Positions 1 to 10,838 of a stretch of DNA of 64,000 bases are shown here, piece after piece. A model generated the notes under the pieces. That model was not told the DNA's origin and did not search any database. It saw only the letters and a list, made by a program, of their open reading frames with translations. The stretch covers positions 310,001 to 374,000 of the forward strand of contig NZ_CP128360.1 in assembly GCF_030345095.1 (NCBI RefSeq), in the 5' to 3' direction. This DNA comes from Solwaraspora sp. WMMA2056 (GTDB lineage: Bacteria; Actinomycetota; Actinomycetes; Mycobacteriales; Micromonosporaceae). Position 1 is the stretch's first letter. The number at the start of each line of letters is the position of its first letter. The translations under genes were made by a program, and so were the position numbers.

Positions 1-34
1 CCCGGCCGATCACGGTGATCGCGATTTCGTTCAT
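1..34 (-). CDS. Start of an SSB-like gene, cut by the window edge
   Basis: Only the first 11 codons are present, reading off the left edge: ATG followed by NEIAITVIGR. That N-terminus resembles actinobacterial single-stranded DNA-binding proteins, which often begin MNE-x-x-V-T-V-x-G. A purine-rich stretch (GGAAGTGAGGG) lies 10-20 bases upstream on the same strand. The gene is divergent from mutY, so the 95-bp gap should hold both promoters. With 11 residues this is a suggestion only. Confidence 0.4.
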   Translation of the reverse strand, partial: MNEIAITVIGR

Positions 35-129
35 GCCTGTCGGGCCCTCACTTCCGGTCGACTCCACCTGAGCAGTCTGCCCGACCGGATGACGGGGCGT
101 CCGCGCGGCCTGGCAGGATCGTCCCCGCT

Positions 130-1026
130 ATGCGTGACGTGAGCTTCGCTGATGCCGCCATCGAATGGTACGACCGCAACGCCCGCGACCTGCCGTGGCG
201 TGAGCCGGGGATCGGCGCATGGGCGATCCTGGTCAGCGAGGTGATGCTGCAGCAGACACCGGTGGTCCGGGTGTTGCCGGCCTGGCGGGCCTGGTTGGAC
301 CGGTGGCCGGAGCCGGCGGCGCTGGCGGCAGACCCACCCGCCGAGGCGATCCGGATGTGGAACCGGCTCGGCTATCCACGTCGGGCGTTGCGGCTGCACG
401 AGTGCGCCGTCGAGCTGGTCACCCGGCACGGTGGCGCGGTGCCGACCGACCTGGACGAGCTGCTCGCGCTGCCCGGGGTCGGCATGTACACGGCGCGGGC
501 GGTCGCCGCGTTCGCGTACGGGCAGCGTCATCCGGTGGTCGACACGAACGTACGACGGTTGGTGGCCCGGGCGATCGACGGCGCCGCCGACGCCGGTCCG
601 GCCACCCGACCGGCGGACCTGGTGGCCACGGCGGCCCTGCTGCCGGTGGAGCCGGCCCGGGCCGCCCGGGCCAGCGCCGCGTTCATGGAGCTGGGTGCGG
701 TGGTCTGTGTGGCCCGTACGCCCCGTTGCGGTGGCTGCCCGATGGCCCGACGGTGTGCCTGGCGGGCGGCGGGCAGCCCGCCGCTGGTCGGCCCGAGCCG
801 GCGACCGCAGCAGTACGCCGGCACCGACCGGCAGGTACGTGGGCTGCTGCTGGCGGTGCTGCGGGAGGCGACCGGCCCGGTGCCGCAGCAGCGGCTGGAC
901 ACGGTCTGGGCCGACGATCTGCAGCGCCGCCGGGCGTTGGCCAGCCTGATCGAGGACGGCCTGGTGGAGCCGGTCGGCCACGACGACGCACCGCCGACCG
1001 GGTACGCCCTGGCCGGCCAGGGCTGA
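130..1026 (+). CDS. mutY: A/G-specific adenine glycosylase MutY
   Basis: Base-excision repair glycosylase that removes adenine mispaired with 8-oxoguanine. The catalytic Glu lies in SEVMLQQTPV (about residue 37). The helix-hairpin-helix/GPD core reads LPGVGMYTARAVAAF and carries the catalytic Asp in HPVVDTNVRRL. The 4Fe-4S ligands follow in the order C-x6-C-x2-C-x5-C in CVARTPRCGGCPMARRC. At 298 residues it matches short actinobacterial MutY proteins; the C-terminal NUDT1-like domain is short. It is convergent with clpC, and a strong bidirectional terminator lies between them. Confidence 0.95.
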   Translation: MRDVSFADAAIEWYDRNARDLPWREPGIGAWAILVSEVMLQQTPVVRVLPAWRAWLDRWPEPAALAADPPAEAIRMWNRLGYPRRALRLHECAVELVTRHGGAVPTDLDELLALPGVGMYTARAVAAFAYGQRHPVVDTNVRRLVARAIDGAADAGPATRPADLVATAALLPVEPARAARASAAFMELGAVVCVARTPRCGGCPMARRCAWRAAGSPPLVGPSRRPQQYAGTDRQVRGLLLAVLREATGPVPQQRLDTVWADDLQRRRALASLIEDGLVEPVGHDDAPPTGYALAGQG

Positions 1027-1048
1027 CCCGTCCCGTACCGCGTGCGGG

Positions 1049-1139
1049 ACGGACGGACCCCCGTGACGCCGTGCGGGGCGGACGGACCCCCCGTGACGCC
1101 GTGAGGCGCGGCCGGACCCCCGTGACGCCGTGAGGCGTC
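1049..1139. repeat. Three imperfect 30-bp tandem repeats
   Basis: Three copies of a roughly 30-bp unit sharing the core GGACCCCCGTGACGCCGTG follow the mutY stop directly; the middle copy has one extra C. The last copy runs into the left arm of the mutY/clpC terminator hairpin. The repeats lie between convergent genes, so they are unlikely to carry a promoter. Confidence 0.75.
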
Positions 1140-1164
1140 GCCGGTGCCCCGGCGACGCCTCACG
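1129..1164. terminator. Bidirectional hairpin between mutY and clpC
   Basis: A perfect 16-bp inverted repeat (1129-1144 with 1149-1164) closes a TGCC tetraloop, very GC-rich and without a clear T-tract. It lies between the 3' ends of convergent mutY and clpC, the expected place for a shared terminator. Confidence 0.75.
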
Positions 1165-1186
1165 AACAGGTGGTGCTTGTACAGAC

Positions 1187-3718
<2,532 letters not shown>

Positions 3719-3872
3719 GCCCTCGTGCTCCTCACGTGCCGTGCGCCAATGGTCTTGGCGGGCCAGCGCACGAGCCTCCAGGTGGAAGCTCGTGCCATCA
3801 CTCTATCGCCGTGGACCGGCTCCGCTCCTGCCGTGTCTTGCCGGAGCAGGGGCGATCCGCAACGTTTACCCC

Positions 3873-3899
3873 AACTGTGCAGCCTCGTTGGCTGTTCCC
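3873..3899 (-). promoter_or_regulatory. Sigma-R/SigH-type promoter for clpC
   Basis: On the minus strand GGGAAC is followed by exactly 18 bases and then GTTGGG. This fits the GGGAAT-N18/19-GTT consensus of thiol-oxidative-stress sigma factors (SigR of Streptomyces, SigH of Mycobacterium and Corynebacterium). Transcription would start near 3866 and leave a leader of about 150 nt. Clp protease genes are known members of these regulons. Confidence 0.6.
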
Positions 3900-3912
3900 C
3901 GAGGCTCCGGCG

Positions 3913-3929
3913 CTACGCGGTGAGCGAAA
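3913..3929 (-). promoter_or_regulatory. ClgR-like activator box
   Basis: The minus strand reads TTTCGCTCACCGCGTAG. Against the ClgR consensus WCGCYNANRGCGWWS I count one mismatch. The box begins 14 bp upstream of the sigma-R-like -35 element, a usual activator position. ClgR is the known activator of clpC and clpP in actinobacteria. Confidence 0.5.
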
Positions 3930-4000
3930 TCCGGTCGATCCGCAGGTTCGGCGCGGCGTCGGCGCAGTCGGCCGCGCCGTCCGTACCGGGCCGGGCCAGC

Positions 4001-4047
4001 CAGTTGTCCACAGGCCTGTGGACAACTGGTGCACAGCCTGTGGACAA
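4001..4047. promoter_or_regulatory. Cluster of three DnaA boxes with a 28-bp palindrome
   Basis: Positions 4001-4028 form a perfect 28-bp palindrome containing two inverted TTGTCCACA boxes (4004-4012 forward, 4017-4025 reverse). A third perfect box lies at 4039-4047, in the same orientation as the second. TTGTCCACA is the preferred DnaA box of GC-rich actinomycetes. No dnaA/dnaN genes or AT-rich unwinding element lie nearby, so this is not oriC. Confidence 0.7.
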
Positions 4048-4170
4048 CCTCCGCCGGGCCGCGTGCCCTGCCTTGCCCTGCCCTGCGGCGCACTCGGTGC
4101 CCTGCGGTGCTGGCGGTGTGTCCAGGGTCGCAGTCAGTGAGCGCCCAAAAACCCAGAAACCCCCAAAAAC

Positions 4171-4208
4171 GACACGAGGTACGGATGTCGCCATCCGTAC
4201 CTCGTGTC
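4171..4208 (-). terminator. Rho-independent terminator of lsr2
   Basis: A perfect 17-bp stem (4171-4187 with 4192-4208) closes a 4-base loop. On the minus strand it is followed by GTTTTTGGGGGTTT, an unusually T-rich tail for this genome. It lies 53 bp past the lsr2 stop and would insulate clpC from lsr2 read-through. Confidence 0.88.
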
Positions 4209-4261
4209 ACTGCACCTGACTGGACCGGCCGAGCCGGCCAGCACCGGTACGCCTGGGACGA

Positions 4262-4612
4262 TCAGCGACCGGCCTTGGCGTGGTACTCGTCCACGATCTC
4301 CTGCGGGATGCGCCCGCGGTCGGAGATCTCCTTGCCTTCCTTCTTCGCCCAGGCACGGATCGCCCGGTTCTGCTCACGGTCGGCAGCAGCACCGCCCCGA
4401 CCCCGCGCGGCCCGACCACCCACGACCACGCCACCGCGGCCGATCTTGGTGCCTGCAGCCACGTACGGAGCGAACACCTGCCGCAATTTGTCCGCGTTCT
4501 TCTCCGAGAGGTCGATCTCGTACTGGACGCCGTCGAGGGCGAACTTGACGGTCTCGTCGGCGTCGCCGCCGTCCAGATCGTCGACCAGCTTGTGAATGAT
4601 CTGCTTGGCCAC
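4262..4612 (-). CDS. lsr2: Nucleoid-associated protein Lsr2
   Basis: H-NS-like DNA-bridging protein that silences AT-rich and foreign DNA. At 116 residues it is typical. The N-terminal oligomerisation domain begins MAKQIIHKLVDDLDGG and continues through the beta-rich segment VQYEIDLSEKNADKLRQ. A basic Gly/Arg linker (RAARGRGG) precedes the DNA-binding domain AIRAWAKKEGKEISDRGRIP, whose RGR is the AT-hook-like minor-groove motif. GTG start, with GGAAGGA about 9 bases upstream. It has its own promoter and terminator, so it is probably monocistronic. Confidence 0.96.
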   Translation of the reverse strand: MAKQIIHKLVDDLDGGDADETVKFALDGVQYEIDLSEKNADKLRQVFAPYVAAGTKIGRGGVVVGGRAARGRGGAAADREQNRAIRAWAKKEGKEISDRGRIPQEIVDEYHAKAGR

Positions 4613-4654
4613 AGGCCGTTGTCCTTCCGAGCACGTTCTCCCGCAATCAAGAGC

Positions 4655-4685
4655 ACAATAGCCCGAAAGATGCGCCAGCCGTCAA
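4655..4685 (-). promoter_or_regulatory. Vegetative-type promoter for lsr2
   Basis: On the minus strand TTGACG (4680-4685) and TATTGT (4655-4660) are separated by 19 bp, in a locally AT-richer patch 43 bp upstream of the lsr2 start. The spacing is one to two bases longer than ideal. Confidence 0.45.
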
Positions 4686-4721
4686 TAGGACGCGCAAACT
4701 CCCCCAGAAAACTTGCCGGAA

Positions 4722-6239
4722 CTACTCCGGACGGACCAGCGGGAAGAGGATGGTTTCGCGAATACCCAGGCCGGTCAGGGCCATGAGCAACCGGTCGATT
4801 CCCATTCCCATGCCCCCGGCCGGCGGCATTCCGTACTCCATGGCCCGCAGGAAGTCCTCGTCGAGGCGCATCGCCTCCGGGTCCCCCCCGGCGGCCAGCC
4901 GGGCCTGTGCCACCAGCCGCTCGCGCTGCACCACCGGGTCGACCAGCTCGCTGTACGCCGTGGCCAGCTCCACCCCGCGCACGTAGAGGTCCCACTTCTC
5001 GGCCAGCCCGGGCTCGCTGCGGTGCTCCCGGGTCAGCGGGCTGGTCTCCACCGGGTAGTCCCGCACGAACGTCGGCTGGTGCAGATGCGGCACGACCAAT
5101 TCTTCGAAGAGTTCCTCCGCCAGCTTGCCCGGGCCCCACTTCGGGTCGACGCTGACGTCGAACTTCTCGGCGTAACGCAGCAACTGCGTACGGTCGGTTC
5201 GCACGGTGACTTCCTCACCGAGAGCTTCTGACAACACTCCGTACAGTGTGACGGTCCGCCACTCACCACCCAGGTCGAACTCCGACCCGTCGGCGTGCGT
5301 CACCACATGTGACCCACTGACTGCGGCAGCGCACTCCTGCACCAACTCCCGGGTCAGCCGCGCCATGCTGTCGTAGTCCCCGTACGCTTCGTAAGTCTCC
5401 AGCATCGCGAACTCCGGCGAGTGGGACGAGTCGATCCCTTCATTGCGGAAGTTCCGGTTGATCTCGAACACCCGGTCGATGCCGCCGATCACGCAGCGCT
5501 TGAGGAAAAGCTCCGGGGCGATTCGCAGATACAGATCGGCGTCCAGGGCATTGCTGTGCGTGACGAACGGCCGGGCCGCCGCGCCGCCGTGCAGCAACTG
5601 CAGCATCGGCGTCTCCACCTCGACGTACCCACGGGTGTGGAACGAGTCACGCAGCGTACGCATGGCCGTCGCCCGGGTGGCGACGGTCCGCCGCGCCTCC
5701 GGGCGCATGATCAGGTCGACGTACCGCTGCCGGACCCGCGACTCCTCGCTCAACGGCTTGTGTGCCACCGGCAGCGGGCGCAGTGCCTTGGCGGTGATCT
5801 GCCAGGAGTCGGCCAGCACCGACAGCTCACCCCGCCGACTGGTGATCACCTCGCCGGTGACCCCGACGTGGTCGCCGAGGTCGACCAGCCGCTTCCAGTC
5901 CTCCAGCGGCTCGGCGCCGACCCGGTCCCGGGAGAGCATCACCTGCAACTCGGTACCGTCGCCGTCACGCAGCGTCGCGAAACAGAGCTTGCCGCTGTTC
6001 CGTACGAAGATCACCCGGCCGGTCACCGCCGCCTGCTCGCCGGTCGCGGTGTCGGTCGGCAGGTCGCCGAAGCGCTCACGCACCTGCGCCAGCGTCGCCG
6101 TCCGGGGATATCCCACCGGGTACGGCGCGACGCCCCGGGCCAGCAACCGGTCCCGCTTCTCCCGGCGCACCCGCATCTGCTCGGGCAGATCCTCGGCGAA
6201 ATCGTCGGGTACGGTCACGTGCTCGGTCACGGTGGGCAT
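4722..6239 (-). CDS. lysS: Lysyl-tRNA synthetase, class II
   Basis: Charges tRNA-Lys. About 505 residues. An N-terminal OB-fold anticodon-binding domain (around [14 protein letters not shown]) is followed by the class II catalytic core: motif 2 in [16 protein letters not shown] and motif 3 in [14 protein letters not shown] use the ATG at 6239; a TTG six bases upstream is also in frame. It lies between coaX and lsr2, as in mycobacteria. No MprF-like membrane domain is fused, which separates it from LysX. Confidence 0.95.
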   Translation of the reverse strand: MPTVTEHVTVPDDFAEDLPEQMRVRREKRDRLLARGVAPYPVGYPRTATLAQVRERFGDLPTDTATGEQAAVTGRVIFVRNSGKLCFATLRDGDGTELQVMLSRDRVGAEPLEDWKRLVDLGDHVGVTGEVITSRRGELSVLADSWQITAKALRPLPVAHKPLSEESRVRQRYVDLIMRPEARRTVATRATAMRTLRDSFHTRGYVEVETPMLQLLHGGAAARPFVTHSNALDADLYLRIAPELFLKRCVIGGIDRVFEINRNFRNEGIDSSHSPEFAMLETYEAYGDYDSMARLTRELVQECAAAVSGSHVVTHADGSEFDLGGEWRTVTLYGVLSEALGEEVTVRTDRTQLLRYAEKFDVSVDPKWGPGKLAEELFEELVVPHLHQPTFVRDYPVETSPLTREHRSEPGLAEKWDLYVRGVELATAYSELVDPVVQRERLVAQARLAAGGDPEAMRLDEDFLRAMEYGMPPAGGMGMGIDRLLMALTGLGIRETILFPLVRPE

Positions 6240-6348
6240 CCTCAAACACAGGGGGTACGGACAAACGGTGGGCAGCTCGGGGCGGCCGTCCGGCCACGAG
6301 CGTACTCAAGCCGGAGCGGACCCGGCAGTCGATAAGCGCCGCAGCGGC

Positions 6349-7107
6349 TCAGGTGTTGCGCTCGAACACCATCCGCAGGCCGATCAGGGTGATCATGGGC
6401 TCGTGGTGGGTGATGGTCCGGCACTCGCCGATCACCACCGGCGCCAGACCACCAGTGGCAATGACCGCGCTGAGCTGCCCCAACTCTTCCGACATCCGCT
6501 CCACGATGCGATCCACCTGACCGGCGAAACCGAAGTACATGCCCGACTGCAGGCACTCCACCGTGTTCTTGCCGATCACCGCCCGGGGCCGGGTCGGCTC
6601 GACCTTGCGCAGCTGCGCGGCCCGGGCCGCCAACGCGTCGAACGAGATCTCGATACCCGGCGCGAACGCACCGCCGAGGAACTCCCCCCGGGCGCTGATC
6701 ACGTCGAAGTTCGTGGTGGTGCCGAAGTCCACGACGATCGACGGACCGCCGTACAGGGTGTGCGCGGCGAGAGTGTTGACCACCCGGTCGGAGCCGACCT
6801 CCTTGGGGTTGTCGATCGCCAACTGCACGCCGGTCTTCACCCCCGGCTCCACGATGACGCTCGGGATGTCGCCGTAGTAGCGGGCGAGCATCGACCGTAG
6901 CGACCGCAGCGCCGCCGGCACCGTCGAGCAGGCTGCCACCCCGGTGATCTCCACCGCGTCCCCGGCGAGCAGCCCACGGAACATCAGACCCAGCTCATCG
7001 GCGGTGGACCGGGCGTCGGTCTTGATCCGCCACGAGTGGACCAGCTTGTCGCCAGAGAAGGTGGCCAGCACCGTGTTGGTGTTACCGATGTCGATGCAGA
7101 GCAGCAT
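6349..7107 (-). CDS. coaX: Type III pantothenate kinase
   Basis: First step of coenzyme A synthesis (pantothenate to 4'-phosphopantothenate). At 252 residues it has the acetate/sugar-kinase fold signature: phosphate-1 motif MLLCIDIGNTNT at the N-terminus, phosphate-2 motif VVDFGTTTNFD near 125 and the FAPGIEISFDAL segment. It lies 17 bp downstream of nadC, with panD and panC further up the same strand, so pantothenate synthesis and activation genes are clustered. Type III enzymes usually need a monovalent cation and resist CoA feedback. Confidence 0.94.
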   Translation of the reverse strand: MLLCIDIGNTNTVLATFSGDKLVHSWRIKTDARSTADELGLMFRGLLAGDAVEITGVAACSTVPAALRSLRSMLARYYGDIPSVIVEPGVKTGVQLAIDNPKEVGSDRVVNTLAAHTLYGGPSIVVDFGTTTNFDVISARGEFLGGAFAPGIEISFDALAARAAQLRKVEPTRPRAVIGKNTVECLQSGMYFGFAGQVDRIVERMSEELGQLSAVIATGGLAPVVIGECRTITHHEPMITLIGLRMVFERNT

Positions 7108-7124
7108 GTCGTCCTCCCGGCCGG

Positions 7125-8057
7125 TCAGCGCGACGGCCCGTCGGCACCAGCGTCGCGCGAACCGGCGTCGGCGGCCGGCCGCAGGTCCAGCGCGATGTCC
7201 ATGATCGGCGAGGAGTGGGTGAGCGCCCCCACCGACAGGTAGTCCACGCCGGTCGCCGCGTACCGCGCCGCGTTGGCCAGCGTCAACCCGCCGGTCGCCT
7301 CCAACTCGGCACGGTCGCCGACGGCGGCCACCACCTCCCGCAGCAGCTCCGGCGGCATGTTGTCGCAGAGCAGGAACGTCGCCCCGGCCGCCACCGCCTC
7401 CACCGCCTCGGCCAACGTCGTCACCTCGACCTCGACCGGCACCTGCGGGAACGCCGCGCGGACCCGTCGGTACGCGGCCCCCACCCCGCCAGCGGCCAGC
7501 TTGTGGTTGTCCTTGACCATCGCCACGTCGAACAGGCCCATCCGCTTGTTGCCGCCGCCGCCGACCCGCACCGCGTACTTCTCCAACGCCCGCAGCCCCG
7601 GCGTGGTCTTGCGGGTGTCCAGCACGGTCGCCGTCGAGCCGGCCAGCGCGTCGGCCCAGGCGCGGGTGTGGGTGGCGATCCCGGACAGCCGACTGATCAG
7701 GTTCAACGCGGTCCGTTCCCCGGTCAACAGGGTCCGGACCGGGCCGGTCACCGAGGCCAGCACCGTACCGGCCGGCACCCGGTCACCGTCGCTGCGGTGC
7801 AACCGCACATCGACCGGCGTACCGGCCGACGGCACCGCGTCGAACACGGCGGCGACCAGCGCCAGCCCGGCCACCACCCCGTCGGCCCGGGCCACCAGCT
7901 CGGCGGTGCCGATCTGGTCGGCGTCGATCGTCGCGGCCGTGGTCACGTCCAGCCCGGCCGGACCGAGATCCTCGGCGAGCGCGGTCGCGACCACCCGCTC
8001 GACCACGACGGGGTCGAGGTCGCCGTCGACCGGCCCGGCGGTCAGCTCGCTGCGCAT
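7125..8057 (-). CDS. nadC: Nicotinate-nucleotide pyrophosphorylase (quinolinate PRTase)
   Basis: Converts quinolinate and PRPP to nicotinate mononucleotide in de novo NAD synthesis. 310 residues. Active-site segments include TRKTTPGLRALEKYAV, GGGGNKRMGLFD and MVKDNH. The start overlaps the nadB stop by 16 bp, which suggests translational coupling. nadA (quinolinate synthase), which often accompanies nadB and nadC, is not in the window. Confidence 0.95.
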   Translation of the reverse strand: MRSELTAGPVDGDLDPVVVERVVATALAEDLGPAGLDVTTAATIDADQIGTAELVARADGVVAGLALVAAVFDAVPSAGTPVDVRLHRSDGDRVPAGTVLASVTGPVRTLLTGERTALNLISRLSGIATHTRAWADALAGSTATVLDTRKTTPGLRALEKYAVRVGGGGNKRMGLFDVAMVKDNHKLAAGGVGAAYRRVRAAFPQVPVEVEVTTLAEAVEAVAAGATFLLCDNMPPELLREVVAAVGDRAELEATGGLTLANAARYAATGVDYLSVGALTHSSPIMDIALDLRPAADAGSRDAGADGPSR

Positions 8058-9736
8058 GACGGCTCCCAGGTCAGGGTGGGCGCTCCGGCGGAGCCGAGAC
8101 CGCTCACCAGATGTCCCGACCAGTCCTCGTCGGCCTCCGGGAAGTCGTCACGCCAGTGACAACCCCGGGTCTCCTGCCGGGCGTACGCCGCCGCCACCAG
8201 CGCGGTGGCGACGGTGACCAGATTAGTCGTCTCCCAGTCGGCGGTGCCGGGCACACCCGGCACGGCGGCCGCGGCGCGCAACGCGGTCGCCGCTGCGTCG
8301 AGGGTGGCCGCCGACCGCAGCACCCCGGCGCCCCGGCTCATCGCCCGCTGCAACGGCTGCCGCGCGGTCGCCGCCACCACCCATCCGGGGTCGTCGCCGG
8401 TGCCGGCGTCGGGCCCGGCCGGATCCTGCTGGGCGGGCAGCGCACGGGCGATGTCGCGGGCGATCCGCCGGGCGAACACCAGCCCTTCCAGCAGCGAGTT
8501 GCTGGCCAGCCGGTTGGCGCCGTGCACCCCCGTGCAGGCCACCTCGCCGCAGGCGTACAGGCCGGGGATGCTGGTCCGGCCGTACAGGTCGGTACGGACG
8601 CCGCCGGAGGCGTAGTGCGCGGCCGGTGCGACCGGGATCAACGCCTGCGCCGGCTCGATGCCGGCGGCCCGGCAGGAGGCGACGATGGTCGGGAAGCGCC
8701 GGTCCAGGAACTCGGCACCCAGATGCCGGGCATCCAGATGGACGTGGTCGCTGTCGTTGGCCACCATCACCCGGTGGATGCCCTTGGCGACCACGTCCCG
8801 GGGGGCCAGTTCGGCGAGTTCGTGCTGGCCGAGCATGAACCGTTTGCCGTCCGGGTCGACCAGGTGGGCGCCCTCGCCGCGCAGCGCCTCGGAGACCAGC
8901 GGCTGCTGTCCGCTGCCGCCGGCCCCACCGGGCACCGCCAGCGCGGTGGGATGGAACTGGACGAACTCCAGGTCGGCCACGACCGCGCCGGCCCGCAGCG
9001 CGAGCGCCACCCCGTCGCCGGTGGAGACCGCCGGGTTGGTGGTGGTGGCGAAGATCTGCCCCATCCCGCCGGTGGCCAGCACCACCGCCCGGGCCAGGAT
9101 CGCCCCGACCCCGTCCGGGGAGCCCTCGCCGAGCACGTGCAGGGTGACCCCGCAGGCGGCACCCGGTGCCCCGGCCCGCTCCGGGGCGGCCCGCAGCAGG
9201 TCGACCACCAGGGCGTGCTCGACCAGCCGGATCCACGGGTCCCGGCGGACCGCCGCGTGCAGCGCCCGCTGCACCTCGGCACCGGTCGCGTCACCGCCGG
9301 CGTGCACGATCCGGTTCGCCCGGTGCCCACCCTCCCGGGTGAGCAGCAGCGCACCGGCGGCGTCCCGGTCGAACTCCGCGCCGACCCGCATCAGCTCCCG
9401 GACCCGCGCCGGCCCCTCCTCCACCAGGGTCCGGACCGCGTCCCGGTCGCACAGGCCGACGCCGGCGACCTCGGTGTCCTGGGCGTGCGCCGCCGGGGTG
9501 TCCAGCGGGTCCAGCACGGCGGCGATCCCGCCCTGCGCCCAGCGGGTGGAGCCGTCGTCGATGTTGACCTTGGTCACGACGGTGACGTGCAGGCCGGCTT
9601 CCCGCAGGTAGAGCGCGGCGGTCAGACCGGCGATCCCGGAGCCGACGACCACCACGTCGGTGGTCTCCGCCCAACCGGGCTGCGGCGCGGCGAGCCGGCC
9701 CGGCAGGGCGGGCAGTTCCGGGGTACGCACGAGCAT
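8042..9736 (-). CDS. nadB: L-aspartate oxidase
   Basis: Flavoenzyme oxidising L-aspartate to iminoaspartate for quinolinate synthesis. The FAD-binding Rossmann motif VVVVGSGIAGLTAALYL lies near residue 30, the fumarate reductase/succinate dehydrogenase-type flavoprotein core includes QFHPTALAVPGG, and a C-terminal helical domain follows. I use the ATG at 9736 (564 residues), which places the Rossmann motif correctly; an upstream extension in the same frame looks non-coding. No strong Shine-Dalgarno is visible. Confidence 0.94.
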   Translation of the reverse strand: MLVRTPELPALPGRLAAPQPGWAETTDVVVVGSGIAGLTAALYLREAGLHVTVVTKVNIDDGSTRWAQGGIAAVLDPLDTPAAHAQDTEVAGVGLCDRDAVRTLVEEGPARVRELMRVGAEFDRDAAGALLLTREGGHRANRIVHAGGDATGAEVQRALHAAVRRDPWIRLVEHALVVDLLRAAPERAGAPGAACGVTLHVLGEGSPDGVGAILARAVVLATGGMGQIFATTTNPAVSTGDGVALALRAGAVVADLEFVQFHPTALAVPGGAGGSGQQPLVSEALRGEGAHLVDPDGKRFMLGQHELAELAPRDVVAKGIHRVMVANDSDHVHLDARHLGAEFLDRRFPTIVASCRAAGIEPAQALIPVAPAAHYASGGVRTDLYGRTSIPGLYACGEVACTGVHGANRLASNSLLEGLVFARRIARDIARALPAQQDPAGPDAGTGDDPGWVVAATARQPLQRAMSRGAGVLRSAATLDAAATALRAAAAVPGVPGTADWETTNLVTVATALVAAAYARQETRGCHWRDDFPEADEDWSGHLVSGLGSAGAPTLTWEPSCAAS

Positions 9737-9814
9737 GGCGTCAGTCAACCCCGCCCGCCGCAGGCCGGGTGCGCCGGGGCGACCGGATGTGGGCCGGTAC
9801 ACCCGCGCCGCCGC

Positions 9815-10720
9815 CTACTCGTACTGGATCGGCAGCCCGTCGGTCCCGGCGCCCTTGAGCGAACGGCTGACGTTGCGCTCGTTGAGCCACAGGTAGCAGC
9901 GGACCCCCCGGTTGCCGGCCGCCCACTCGGTCGCGCCGCCCGGCAGCGAGATCACACCCGTACGGAACTGCAGGTTGTCGTCGAGCGGCACCCCGGCGTA
10001 CCGGCCGATGATCTTGCGGCACTCGGCGTGGAACTGGGCCCAGTCCCGGTCCTTGGTGGGGAACGGGATGTCCGGTGCCTGCCACACCCCGGCGAACTCC
10101 GCGTTGTGCGGCTTGTCGCACTGCTCCGCCGGCATCGTGTCGATCGCGCCGTTGCTGTCGTTGCGCACCGCGTAGCAGGTCAGATGCAGCGGGGACGGCT
10201 CGGCGAGCGCGTCCCGCAGACTCGCGGTACGGCTGGCCGTACCGCCGTTGTCCTCGACGTTGGTCAGCTCCGTCATGTCGCAGCGGAACCACCGGGCGCC
10301 GCCCTCCCAGGCCGCCGGCGAGGGCACCGCGACGCCGATCCACAGCCGACCGGACCGCCAGTCGCCACCGACGTACTCGCTGGCCTTGGTGTCACACTCG
10401 GCGTACGCGCCACGGATCTCCGCCGACCCCTGGGCCGGCGGCTCGGCCGCCTCGGCCACCGCCGCGCCGAACGCCCCGACGTGCACCGTCTCGGTCCGGT
10501 GCGGCGCGGTGCAGTCCACCGGGCTGTACGACGACAGGTAGGCGGTCTCGGCGAAGTCACCCGAGTGGCAGACCTCCGCCGGCGGCACGAACGGGGTCGG
10601 CTCGGGGATCGGCTGCCAACTGTTCGTCAGCTTCCCGTCCACCCCGGCGGGCAGGCCGCAACCGGTCAGGCCGAGCGCGAGCGCTCCGCCGACCGCGACG
10701 GCGGCGGTCCATCGGCGCAT
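9815..10720 (-). CDS. Septum_form-family lipoprotein
   Basis: A 301-residue secreted lipoprotein: MRRWTAAVAVGG signal, lipobox LGLTGC, then an extracellular region with repeated Cys/His/Trp features (VCHSGDFAET, DCTAPHRTETVHVG, RWFRCDMTEL). This pattern matches the actinobacterial Septum_form family of unknown biochemistry. GGGAGGGA precedes the ATG. The family name comes from a proposed septation role, so the function here is a family-level guess. It lies between panD and nadB with no obvious metabolic link. Confidence 0.8.
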   Translation of the reverse strand: MRRWTAAVAVGGALALGLTGCGLPAGVDGKLTNSWQPIPEPTPFVPPAEVCHSGDFAETAYLSSYSPVDCTAPHRTETVHVGAFGAAVAEAAEPPAQGSAEIRGAYAECDTKASEYVGGDWRSGRLWIGVAVPSPAAWEGGARWFRCDMTELTNVEDNGGTASRTASLRDALAEPSPLHLTCYAVRNDSNGAIDTMPAEQCDKPHNAEFAGVWQAPDIPFPTKDRDWAQFHAECRKIIGRYAGVPLDDNLQFRTGVISLPGGATEWAAGNRGVRCYLWLNERNVSRSLKGAGTDGLPIQYE

Positions 10721-10838
10721 CGTGTCCCTCCCACGGGCACTGGCTGGCAGGCAGTAGTACGGACCGCCGAGCATACGTGAGCTTCCAGTCACCGGCCGGT
10801 GACGGTGGGGCAGCACGGTACGACGGCGACGTCCCACG

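Larger units (their letters stand above)
3719..4170. other. Regulatory gap upstream of clpC
   Basis: This 450-bp non-coding stretch holds the clpC leader (about 150 nt), a sigma-R/H-like promoter (3873-3899), a ClgR-like box (3913-3929) and a DnaA-box cluster (4001-4047). Short direct repeats of TGCCCTGC-type sequence lie at about 4070-4110. I see no convincing protein-coding frame. Confidence 0.6.

Noticed and set aside
4001-4047. DnaA boxes as the chromosomal origin
   Set aside because: Only three boxes, no AT-rich region and no dnaA, dnaN or gyrase genes alongside.
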